A stretch of DNA of 64,000 nt from Candidatus Blautia intestinigallinarum (GTDB taxonomy: Bacteria > Bacillota > Clostridia > Lachnospirales > Lachnospiraceae), in the NCBI GenBank assembly GCA_019112635.1, contig DXIX01000002.1, forward strand, positions 62,001-126,000, written 5' to 3'. Made by a program: the position numbers and the translations under genes. Shown in pieces: positions 49,760 to 58,494 of the stretch (its first letter is position 1; the number at the start of each line of letters is the position of its first letter). The notes beneath the pieces are model-generated. The model saw only the letters and a list, made by a program, of their open reading frames with translations, was not told the DNA's origin and did not search any database.

Positions 49760-50455
49760 ATGACTATTTATTCCATCAGCTATACCTTGACTTCTTTTTT
49801 CTACCTGTGGGCTCTCACCCATATTTATTTTAGTTTTCTCTCACCCAAACAGACCATTTCACATCCCCGGCTTCTCTGTTGTCTTCTCCTGTCTCCCATG
49901 GTTGTTCTGACGATGATCCAGCACTATTATCTGCGCATCTCCGTCTGGCTGATCATGCTGTTTCCATTGTTTCTCTTTCTGGATTCCTGGAGAAGGAGAA
50001 TCGCCTGCTATGTGACTGCTTATCTGATCTTGCTGCTCAATGAATCTATTTGCTACGCCCTGGCCTATATGGCTGCCTTCAGTATCACAAAGCAGGATTA
50101 TCAATGGATTTCCCCCATCGATTCCATGCCCCGCGCAGTTCTTCCCACAGCCATTCTCACCATTCTGACGGGTATCCCTCTGGTACTCATACTCGTTCAT
50201 TATGGAAAAGTCTGGTTCTGCTATATAAAAACTACCACTCTGCTTATGATCGGCCTTCCCATTGTGCTGAGTCTTATTCAGGAAATTCCCATATGTTCCG
50301 GAAAGATCTCTCACTTATTTATTATTCCTCTATATTCCCTGTGTATTTTCTCGCTGATTGCAGGTTTTCGCAGAATGCACCGCCAGGAACTGCTCCGAAA
50401 AGAACAGTATCCACAGACAAGCCAGTATATCAAATCAATATTAAAACATTTATAG
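49760..50455 (+). CDS. Multi-TM protein paralogous to S1/S3 but lacking the His-box segment (S2)
   Basis: Shared WRRRIACYVTAYLILLLNES and GFRRMHRQELLRKEQ, then SQYIKSILKHL*. Confidence 0.8.
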   Translation: MTIYSISYTLTSFFYLWALTHIYFSFLSPKQTISHPRLLCCLLLSPMVVLTMIQHYYLRISVWLIMLFPLFLFLDSWRRRIACYVTAYLILLLNESICYALAYMAAFSITKQDYQWISPIDSMPRAVLPTAILTILTGIPLVLILVHYGKVWFCYIKTTTLLMIGLPIVLSLIQEIPICSGKISHLFIIPLYSLCIFSLIAGFRRMHRQELLRKEQYPQTSQYIKSILKHL

Positions 50456-50464
50456 GAGGTTCCC

Positions 50465-51298
50465 ATGGATTTAATCACCTTAAGTTATCTCATATCCTGC
50501 GTTTACTATGTCGGAGCAGTCTCTTACCTCTACAGCAATCTTATGACTGCCAAGCCATCCATCAAGCGTCCTTTTATCCTGACCGCCCTCCTTTTGACTC
50601 CTATGTTTGTGGTTATTCTGATCGACTATCACTATATTGGAATGTTTTTATGGATCTTTATCATTTTCCCCTTATTTCTCTATCAGGATCCATGGAAAAA
50701 ACGTTTCACCTGCTATATCACTATCTATCTGATTATGCTGGTCAATGAATTATTAGCCGTGATGGTTTCTTATTTCCTGATCTCGCTCCTGTCGGAAAAG
50801 GGAACCGTCTTAACAAGCCTAAACAGTTCCCCGATTACCGCCATTCCCACTTCCATACTGACTGTCCTTTTTGGAACTTTCCTGACACGGCTTTTTGTAA
50901 CCTCTTTAAAACCTTGGTTTTCCCATATCCATTCCAGTACTCTTGCCCTTCTGGGATTACCTCTGGTTATTGTCACTCTCATGGAAATTCCTTACTTTGT
51001 CAACTCCTTTTCACCGCTTTTGATCGCACTGTTTTTTCCACCGTGCTATGCCTTGCTTCTCTTTGGCTTTCGCAGAATGCACCTTCAGGAATTGCTTCGA
51101 AATCAACGCTTCAATCGTCTTCTGCTCATAGAGAAACAGATCCTCTACTCCAAAGAATTAGAAAAAGAATACCAGAAGCTCCGGCGATGGAATCACGACA
51201 TCGACAATCACTTTCTCGCCCTTTCCTATCTGCTGCAGCATGAAAAATATGAGGAAAGTTCTGCCTATATCAAAGACATTCTGCAGAAGAAAAACTGA
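50465..51298 (+). CDS. Multi-TM sensor protein with C-terminal His box but no ATPase domain (S3)
   Basis: EKEYQKLRRWNHDIDNHFLALSYLLQHEKYEESSAYIKDILQKKN*. Confidence 0.8.
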   Translation: MDLITLSYLISCVYYVGAVSYLYSNLMTAKPSIKRPFILTALLLTPMFVVILIDYHYIGMFLWIFIIFPLFLYQDPWKKRFTCYITIYLIMLVNELLAVMVSYFLISLLSEKGTVLTSLNSSPITAIPTSILTVLFGTFLTRLFVTSLKPWFSHIHSSTLALLGLPLVIVTLMEIPYFVNSFSPLLIALFFPPCYALLLFGFRRMHLQELLRNQRFNRLLLIEKQILYSKELEKEYQKLRRWNHDIDNHFLALSYLLQHEKYEESSAYIKDILQKKN

Positions 51299-51320
51299 TC
51301 GACATTTTTTCTATTTTTTC

Positions 51321-51350
51321 TTGTCAGAGTAGCTCTTCGCCCTTTATAAT
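51321..51350 (+). promoter_or_regulatory. Promoter TTGTCA-N18-TATAAT upstream of the MATE gene
   Basis: TTGTCA 51321-51326; TATAAT 51345-51350. Confidence 0.65.
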
Positions 51351-51437
51351 ATATTATATATAATCTGTTATCTGCATTTTGACAACAGACTCATGCCTTG
51401 TCAGGCAAGTTTTGAATTTGGGGTAAAGGGGAAAATT

Positions 51438-52823
51438 ATGAAAGTAAAAGAAATGTTTAATCCATCCGACATGACCGTCGGAAAACCATGGGAAAAGATT
51501 GTAATTTTCACAGTTCCCATGTTAATCGGCAACATTGCCCAACAGTTATACAATACCGTTGACAGTATTGTGGTTGGAAATTTTATCGGTGACAATGCAC
51601 TGGCCGCTGTGGGCAGTGCCAATCCCATCTTAAATCTTCTTCTGGTCTTATTCATGGGAATCTCTGTAGGCGCCAATGTCATGGTTTCCCAGTATTTCGG
51701 TGCCCGTCAGAGGGAAGAACTTTCCAAAACCATCGGCACCTGTATCACTCTGACAGCCATTGCCACTGTGATTATCATGGCTGTGGGCTCTTTGATCACC
51801 ATGCCGCTGCTGCGTTTTTTAAATACACCGGAATCTATCATTGACTGGTGCGCCTCCTATCTGCGGATTCTGCTCCTGGGAATCGGAGGTGTGGCATATT
51901 ACAATATTTTGTGCGGAATCTTAAGAGGTATCGGCGATTCTTTTTCCGCTCTCCTCTATCTTTTGATCGCCACCGTCATCAATACCATTCTGGATGTCTG
52001 GTTCGTCGCAGGACTGAACATGGGCGTGGCAGGCGCTGCCCTGGCCACAGTCATCGCCCAGGTCACTTCCAGTATCCTCTGTCTGTGGAAACTTTGCCGT
52101 ATGACACAATATTTTGATCTGAAAATTTGTTATCTGAAGCCAGGCCGCAGATACAGTATTGATATGATCCGCCTCGGTCTCCCTTCAGGGCTCACCCAGG
52201 CAATTTTCTCCATGGCATTGGTGGTTGTCCAGTCTTTGACCAATAGTTTCGGGGAGATGGTAATTGCGGCAAACGTCATTTTGATGCGTGTAGACGGTTT
52301 TGCCATGATGCCGAATTTTTCCTTCGGAACTGCTATGACCACCTACGCCGGACAGAATGTGGGGGCCAACCGTTATGACCGTGTCACCCAGGGTGCCCGC
52401 CAGGGAACTTTTATCGCTGCCGGGACTTCCGCCGTGATTACTCTTCTGATCCTTCTGTTCGGCAAACCTCTCATGGGAATCTTCACCGATACCCGGGAAC
52501 TTGTCAACTTAAGCTATCAGCTGATGATGATTCTCGCCGTGGGATACATTGCCATGGGTGTGACACAGAGTCTGTCCGGCGTTATGCGCGGTGCCGGTGA
52601 CACTATGACTCCCATGTGGATTTCCATTGTGACTACCGTTATTATCCGGATTCCTATTGCTTATGGAATTTCCTATCTCACAAGGACGCCAGAACTTCCT
52701 CACGGGCATTACACCTGTGTGTGGGTATCCCTCCTGATCTCCTGGGTACTTGGCGCACTAATTACCACCTTCTTTTACCGGAGAGGCAATTGGAAGACAA
52801 AAGGATTGCATCAAAACAATTAA
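51438..52823 (+). CDS. MATE-family efflux transporter
   Basis: PMLIGNIAQQLYNTVDSIVVGNFIGDNALAAVGSANPI; twelve TMs. Confidence 0.95.
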   Translation: MKVKEMFNPSDMTVGKPWEKIVIFTVPMLIGNIAQQLYNTVDSIVVGNFIGDNALAAVGSANPILNLLLVLFMGISVGANVMVSQYFGARQREELSKTIGTCITLTAIATVIIMAVGSLITMPLLRFLNTPESIIDWCASYLRILLLGIGGVAYYNILCGILRGIGDSFSALLYLLIATVINTILDVWFVAGLNMGVAGAALATVIAQVTSSILCLWKLCRMTQYFDLKICYLKPGRRYSIDMIRLGLPSGLTQAIFSMALVVVQSLTNSFGEMVIAANVILMRVDGFAMMPNFSFGTAMTTYAGQNVGANRYDRVTQGARQGTFIAAGTSAVITLLILLFGKPLMGIFTDTRELVNLSYQLMMILAVGYIAMGVTQSLSGVMRGAGDTMTPMWISIVTTVIIRIPIAYGISYLTRTPELPHGHYTCVWVSLLISWVLGALITTFFYRRGNWKTKGLHQNN

Positions 52824-52884
52824 AATCATCACTGTGTGCAGAGCATTCATTCAATAGGGAACCGACACCCGCCGCTGGTATAAG

Positions 52885-52932
52885 TTTGTCACTCACCGCC
52901 TGTAGAGGCGGGAGTCTTCCCTATCTGACAAA
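52885..52932. repeat. Nested palindromic element just downstream of the Rpn-type nuclease gene
   Basis: TTTGTCA ... TGACAAA enclosing CCGCCT-GTAG-AGGCGG. Confidence 0.65.
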
Positions 52933-52933
52933 A

Positions 52934-53896
52934 TCATTTGCTCACATTCTCTTTTTCTAAAACCTTCTGAAGTTCTTCCACAGAATATCCTCTTTGAATT
53001 AACTGCAGAATTTTTCTTCGTTCTTCCGCTCTTCCTTCGTCTTTTCCCTCCAGCTTTCCTTCCAACTTTCCTTCTGTTTTCCCTTCGGCTTTTCCTTCTT
53101 CTCTTGCATCCATAAGCATATCATTCAATCCTTTAAACATATTCACCGTCCCCTTTCCTGCTGTCTGTCTATTTTTCTTTAACTTTTCCAATTCTTTGTT
53201 CTCTGAAAACACGCTGATCAAATCATAGGCTTCCTCTGCTAATTTTGATAAGCCTTCTTTCTCTTTAACAGCAAATCTTCGCAGTTTTTCTTTATCATCC
53301 GCATTTTGCAGAAAGCCAAACACTAATCTCAAATCTGTCTGAAATCGCTCTATGTAAGGATAACTTCCCTCCTCAATCAAATATAATGGATAGTCGGCAA
53401 CAAATTTCCGCATCTGCGGCGGCAAAGCATCCAGTTCCAGCAATTCCTGAAGACTCCTGGCCCCATCCCAGTGTTTGCCAAAATATAAAACGATGGTTAT
53501 CACCGGCCAAAAACGATCTGCCTTAGAAATCCCAGACAAAAATTCCTTCCCCGATAAGTCCTTTTTCTTCCGATGTTCTCTCCTTTTGTCTTGAAGCTGC
53601 TGCTCATACCTTCCCACGTCATATTCCATTACCCGAATTGGCATTGTATAATCCACCTGACTTTGCTCTTCCACACTAATCACCACAAACTGTGCCTTAT
53701 AAACCACTTTTCGGGTTAGATCCTGATATCTCCGAAAATATTTCTTCTCTCCTGTATAGATCTGTGTGCTATCCATCTCCTGGACATCCTCCGGATGAAT
53801 AACCATTTCCCCTTCAAAGCAATGTCCATTAATCAGGTCCGCGAAACCGCTTGGATCTCTCAGATAAATCGCTGCCATCACATCTTTTTTCGACAT
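52934..53896 (-). CDS. Rpn family recombination-promoting nuclease / PD-(D/E)XK putative transposase
   Basis: LINGHCFEGEMVIHPEDV...DLTRKVV...QFVVISVEEQSQVDYTMPIRVMEYDVGRYEQQ; EGKxEGK repeats; C-terminal RRKILQLIQRGYSVEELQKVLEKE. Confidence 0.8.
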   Translation of the reverse strand: MSKKDVMAAIYLRDPSGFADLINGHCFEGEMVIHPEDVQEMDSTQIYTGEKKYFRRYQDLTRKVVYKAQFVVISVEEQSQVDYTMPIRVMEYDVGRYEQQLQDKRREHRKKKDLSGKEFLSGISKADRFWPVITIVLYFGKHWDGARSLQELLELDALPPQMRKFVADYPLYLIEEGSYPYIERFQTDLRLVFGFLQNADDKEKLRRFAVKEKEGLSKLAEEAYDLISVFSENKELEKLKKNRQTAGKGTVNMFKGLNDMLMDAREEGKAEGKTEGKLEGKLEGKDEGRAEERRKILQLIQRGYSVEELQKVLEKENVSK

Positions 53897-54112
53897 ACGT
53901 CCTCCTCTCCGTCAGACGCAGGCCCTGCTTTGCCTTGATTATAGAAAACTTTATAAAAAATTGCAAACCATATTAAAAAAGCTCTGCATCTGGCTCTATT
54001 TATTTTTTCGTTGGATTTAACTGGCCGAATGGCCTTTAGAAAACCGATACCGGTTTTAGAACAAAGATAGTATATCACAAACTCAGCAATTTTCCTACTG
54101 TATTTCTCACAG

Positions 54113-54163
54113 AGAAAAGCAGGCAGGTATGACTTGGTATGCGTCACGCCTGCCTGCTTTTCT
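54113..54163 (-). terminator. Terminator downstream of the GntP-type permease
   Basis: Perfect 15-bp arms AGAAAAGCAGGCAGG / CCTGCCTGCTTTTCT. Confidence 0.75.
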
Positions 54164-54170
54164 ATAAAAT

Positions 54171-55508
54171 TTATGCCAGCCCTGGAAACAGAACTAAGAT
54201 CAAAGTTGTCACAGCTGTGGAGAAAATAGAAATTGCTATATTACATACAGCCACATGTTTATACCCTTCCTTAAAAGATACACCCGCGGAGGCCATGGAA
54301 ATGATTACAGCTCCTGTGTATGGCATACACTCAAAGGTCGTAGTAGCAATCACGGCTGTTCTGTGAATTGCACCTGCCGCAAGAGCACCGCTCTCCACCG
54401 AAGGCAAAACCATCGGCAATCCCAACTGAACTGCCGCTGGCGGTGACGTGGTGAGAAGCACAAATACGACAACTGCCAAAGTTCCCACCACAAGAGGATT
54501 TCCATTCATTCCTGCCACCGCATCCATGATATCCGTAAATGCTGAACTCTCCTGAAGCACAGTAGCAAATCCCATTAAAGACGCCAACTGAAAAAATACA
54601 ACACAGCCGCTGGAAATACCATCGTTGAGCATTCCAAAGACTTCTTTTACTCCTTTATTCGGCAGATACCTGGTCAAAAGAAGAACAGCAATCAGAATAC
54701 CGGCAGTCAGGCAGATTGTGATATCCAGGCTGAAGATCACAAAAAAGAGGAAAATAACTGCCAGCGGAATCAACGCCAAAAAAAAGTTTGGATACTGTCT
54801 GTTTGTATTCTGTTCTACTGTATCTCGATCCATTTCTTCAAAGGTACGCCCTGCACGGATCGCCCGCATAATCACTTTATGCATATAAATAATCCCCAGA
54901 ACAATTACAATCGCCATATTTACCAGGCCGGGAATCAAAGCAGCTGTGGCAGAAGTTCCTAAAATAGAGGAGGCTGTCAGATTTCCGATGCTCGGAGCTC
55001 CCGGTGCCGCCTGCGCCGCAATAGTTCCTCCGTTCATCAAAATTGCCGGAATAAACTCCCTTGGAATATTGGCTGTTCTTGCAATGGAAAACGCAATCGG
55101 AATGGTCGCCATCATCACAACAATGCCTGAGACACCTGTCCACGTAAGCAATACACTAACTGCGTTCATCACAATCAATCCCAGAAGAACCATCCGGCTC
55201 TGCGATACATCTTGATCTGAAGCCAGCTTATTGAGCAGATAACGGCCCACAGTCTGTGCAGCTCCGGTTTTTTCGTAGATCTTTCCAAATAAAGCACCCA
55301 AAACCGCATAGGCAAACCCCACAGACATCCAGTTGGCAATACCTCCCAGATAAGATTCCTTAAATGTGGAAAGCAACGGCAGTCCATTTGTTATCATAAC
55401 CAGCAATGCACACACCGGAGCCACATAAATATTGGACATTCCCTTATAAACCAGAAGAATCAGAAGAATCATTGAGACAATGATCCCCAAAAGTCCGATC
55501 ATATTCAT
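54171..55508 (-). CDS. GntP-family permease
   Basis: GGIANWMSVGFAYAVLGALFGKIYEKTGAAQTVGRYLL; SGIVVMMATIPIAFSIARTANIPREFIPAILMNGGTIAAQAAPGAP. Confidence 0.85.
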   Translation of the reverse strand: MNMIGLLGIIVSMILLILLVYKGMSNIYVAPVCALLVMITNGLPLLSTFKESYLGGIANWMSVGFAYAVLGALFGKIYEKTGAAQTVGRYLLNKLASDQDVSQSRMVLLGLIVMNAVSVLLTWTGVSGIVVMMATIPIAFSIARTANIPREFIPAILMNGGTIAAQAAPGAPSIGNLTASSILGTSATAALIPGLVNMAIVIVLGIIYMHKVIMRAIRAGRTFEEMDRDTVEQNTNRQYPNFFLALIPLAVIFLFFVIFSLDITICLTAGILIAVLLLTRYLPNKGVKEVFGMLNDGISSGCVVFFQLASLMGFATVLQESSAFTDIMDAVAGMNGNPLVVGTLAVVVFVLLTTSPPAAVQLGLPMVLPSVESGALAAGAIHRTAVIATTTFECMPYTGAVIISMASAGVSFKEGYKHVAVCNIAISIFSTAVTTLILVLFPGLA

Positions 55509-56114
55509 AAACGGCTCCTTTCCGCATCCTTCGCACGTAACCGATCCAGGTCTTCACGGACTTTCTTCAACATGTCATCGATCAGCCAGGTATCTCCTGC
55601 GACCATATAAAAGTCTGCCTGTTCTTCTGTATTAATAAAATCCGTAATGTGATTAGAAAAGGAAGCATAAAGTTTTCCATGAGCGTTCGCTGTTTTTTTC
55701 ACATTGGCTATTGCCTCCCGCACAATCGGAGCATCCATCTGTCCGGGAACCCCCAATGCCAGTGCCATGTCCACCCATTGGTTTAAACTTCGCAAATTTT
55801 ACTGCGTTTACCGCATCTTCGTAAGAATGAACACCTGCAACAAGAATCCCACTTGCTCCCATATCAAGCGCTTTTTTAATTTTCTCTTCATCCACATTCG
55901 GTACACGGATCATTGCCGCAGTATCATGAAGTTCACAAGCCCTGACCATTTCCAGGACATCTTTGTGATCAATCAGCCCATGTTCCATATCCATAATCAG
56001 AAAATCAAATCCCGTGTACGCAAACATCTCTGTCAGTTCCACACTGGGAAATTGCATAAACGTTCCAATAAATGGTTTTTTACTGTCAATAAGACTTCTC
56101 ACTGTTTTTTTCAT
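55505..56114 (-). pseudogene. HpcH/HpaI-family aldolase, internally deleted and frameshifted
   Basis: N-part MKKTVRSLIDSKKPFIGTFMQFPSVELTEMFAYTGFDFLIMDMEHG...VKFAKFKPMG; C-part in another frame ALGVPGQMDAPIVREAIANVKKTANAHGK. Confidence 0.85.
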
Positions 56115-56473
56115 CTAACTCTCCATTCCGCTGCCTCTTCCGGCGGCATAAATAACTCTGTTTCAGACAACATGACTCTACACCGACTGCTTTCTTACCG
56201 GCAAATGCACATGGCAATTCTATGTCCGCACACCAAGTTTTCCCACTGCCATACCCTTATTAAATGTCATAAAACGTCTGGTTCTGAAAATGCTGCCCAG
56301 TTTCTCTGTATCAGGCAGTTCCGGATTTCTGCTCTGACCAACACAGTAAGAAGTGTACACTTCAATAATTGATGGTTATAGTATATCAAAATGTAATTTA
56401 TAAGTGAAATTCAATTTAATATTATTTATTTATGAAAAAATATTATATAATACCTCTATAGGGAGGGGATCAA

Positions 56474-57373
56474 ATGACCATAAGCCAAATCTACAATTTT
56501 TATATTCTTGCCAAAACGGGAAATTTTACACGTACATCCCAGCAGCTTTATATTACCCAGCCCACACTCAGTAAAAGCATCTCTTCGCTGGAAGATGAGC
56601 TGAAAGTCAGACTCATTGACCGTACAACCCGCAATGTAAAACTGACTCCCGCCGGAGAGTGTTTTCTTCAGTCCTGCGAAAAAATTCTGGAGGAATACCA
56701 AAGCGGTGTGGACCGCGCGCGGACAGCCGCCGGGCTATTAAAGGGAAATATTAGTTTTGGCCTGCCATCCGAACAATATCAACCTCAGGCAATCCGTTTG
56801 CTGCGCAAAATTCATGATAAATATCCGGGAATTAAGACTTTGCTCCACTTTTTCCCCGGCAGTGGTCTGTTAAGAGCCGCTGACCACGGCGGAGTAGATT
56901 TCGCGATTGCTTCCGGACGCGCCAGAAATGACAAACTTTCTTATCTGCCCCTTTGCCATCGTGAGGGAGTTGCTGTGCTCCCTTCCGATCATCCCCTGGC
57001 CAACCGGACACAGCTTTCTTTTTCTGAATTGAGATATGAAGATATCATTACCATGTCTTATAAAACTTCCAGCGCCGAATTCGATGCCATTGTCGGCCTC
57101 GGCATCCAATGTGGTTTCTCTCCTCACGTTGTTCATGAAGCGACCACTATCTCCGAATTGCTTATGTTAGTCGCCGCCGGAAGGGGGGTCTCTGTCCTCA
57201 AAGATAACTACCGCGCTGCTACCGGCAATCAGGTAGTCTTCATTCCCCTGAAAGAACATTTCTCCCTGGATGAATGCCTGATATGGCAGGATCGCGGTAC
57301 ACAGCTTCAAAAACTGGTCATAGAACTGGCAGGTGAACTCATAGCAGAAGACTCGCAAGCGAGTCTTGAATGA
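56474..57373 (+). CDS. LysR-family transcriptional regulator
   Basis: MTISQIYNFYILAKTGNFTRTSQQLYITQPTLSKSISSLEDELKVRLIDR. Confidence 0.95.
   Translation: MTISQIYNFYILAKTGNFTRTSQQLYITQPTLSKSISSLEDELKVRLIDRTTRNVKLTPAGECFLQSCEKILEEYQSGVDRARTAAGLLKGNISFGLPSEQYQPQAIRLLRKIHDKYPGIKTLLHFFPGSGLLRAADHGGVDFAIASGRARNDKLSYLPLCHREGVAVLPSDHPLANRTQLSFSELRYEDIITMSYKTSSAEFDAIVGLGIQCGFSPHVVHEATTISELLMLVAAGRGVSVLKDNYRAATGNQVVFIPLKEHFSLDECLIWQDRGTQLQKLVIELAGELIAEDSQASLE
57348..57367. repeat. 9-bp-arm palindrome at the 3' end of the lysR gene
   Basis: AAGACTCGC-AA-GCGAGTCTT. Confidence 0.85.
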
Positions 57374-57392
57374 TCCGCCGCTTTCTCAAAAC

Positions 57393-57439
57393 ACAGATCA
57401 GGCATTGCGATTCGCTACTCACCGCAATGCCTGATCTGT
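57393..57439. repeat. Perfect 17-bp inverted repeat, 13-nt loop
   Basis: ACAGATCAGGCATTGCG / CGCAATGCCTGATCTGT. Confidence 0.95.
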
Positions 57440-57443
57440 CAAA

Positions 57444-57644
57444 TTAGAATACTGTTTTTTCTTTTTCCAAAACCTCACAAAGCTCCTCCAAGGAATATCC
57501 TTCCTTGATTAACTTCAAAATTCTCCTTCTCTCTTCCGTAATTCCTTCCGCTTGCCCTACGGCCCTTGCTTCTCTTTTTGCGATTTCTCTTTCTTCCCAT
57601 TCCTGCATATATCTGGCCCCCACTTCTGCATCTTCTTTGATTTT
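57444..57644 (-). pseudogene. C-terminal remnant of an Rpn-type nuclease gene
   Basis: Minus-strand reading KIKEDAEVGARYMQEWEEREIAKREARAVGQAEGITEERRRILKLIKEGYSLEELCEVLEKEKTVF*, matches C-terminus of the 52934..53896 product. Confidence 0.75.
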
Positions 57645-58262
57645 TCAGCGAAACTGGCTCTTTAAAAAATTCAGTGATCCCGGTGGGTTCTCTGTTCCCT
57701 TTTCCAGAAGAGAAATCAATGCGCCGATTGTATTCTCAATCTCCTCTTTGGAAGATGGAATCAAAGTGTTGTCCATCTTCACAGTCAGGATAATCAACAC
57801 AATCTCAGCCAGAGCCTCCGGGTCTTCAAAACGGATCTCTCCTGCTTGAATTCCCTGACGGATAATCGCCGCCAAAACGGGTTTTAATTCTGTAATAATA
57901 TGATTGATGTATTTCTGATGGAGAAAAGATTTCTCCTGTGTGCCGGGGCCTGTATGGTTTTCCGATTTTAGAAATTCCGATGAGGAATTCCGGCAAGCCT
58001 GGAAAATCATAGCCATTCTTGTGAAAGGAGAAATCTCCGTCTGATCTGCCAATTCTTTCGCAGTCTGCAGAGGTTTCTCATAATTCCGTTCCACCAGAGC
58101 ATCCAAAATCGCATCTTTGGATGGAAAATAATAGTAGATGCTCCCTTTGCCAATTCCGGCGGTATGTGCAATCTCACTGACAGAGATAGCCTGAAGTTTC
58201 TGATTCTTCAACAATTCCTGAAAGGCGTCCAGGATCTGATTATATTTCAGCTGATTCGCCAT
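57645..58262 (-). CDS. TetR-family transcriptional regulator
   Basis: ILDAFQELLKNQKLQAISVSEIAHTAGIGKGSIYYYFPSKDAILDALVERNYE; SD AAGGTGG. Confidence 0.93.
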   Translation of the reverse strand: MANQLKYNQILDAFQELLKNQKLQAISVSEIAHTAGIGKGSIYYYFPSKDAILDALVERNYEKPLQTAKELADQTEISPFTRMAMIFQACRNSSSEFLKSENHTGPGTQEKSFLHQKYINHIITELKPVLAAIIRQGIQAGEIRFEDPEALAEIVLIILTVKMDNTLIPSSKEEIENTIGALISLLEKGTENPPGSLNFLKSQFR

Positions 58263-58402
58263 ATATACCACCTTTTCTATCATAGATTTTGATTATTTTT
58301 GAGAATCTAAAGTTAAATATAACATAAGGAAACGGAGAATGCCAACCATAAAAACGCACAAAAAACCGAAAAAAATTTCCCGCAATTTGATCGTATCGAT
58401 AA

Positions 58403-58461
58403 TTGACCACCAGTCGAAAAGGTGATATTCTATCTTAGAATTCAATATGACCAATGGTCGA
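58403..58461 (+). promoter_or_regulatory. Promoter TTGACC-N17-TATTCT with two TetR-operator-like repeats
   Basis: TGACCACCAGTCGA (58404-58417, overlaps -35) and TGACCAATGGTCGA (58448-58461). Confidence 0.7.
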
Positions 58462-58494
58462 ATAAATGAAAAACCTGTCGAGAAGGAGGATATT

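Noticed and set aside
53878-54147. 89 aa ORF upstream of the Rpn-type gene
   Set aside because: Overlaps the Rpn start and the terminator stem; no homology-like features.
57505-57849. 114 aa + strand ORF across the TetR 3' end
   Set aside because: Antisense to TetR and the nuclease remnant; no coding features.
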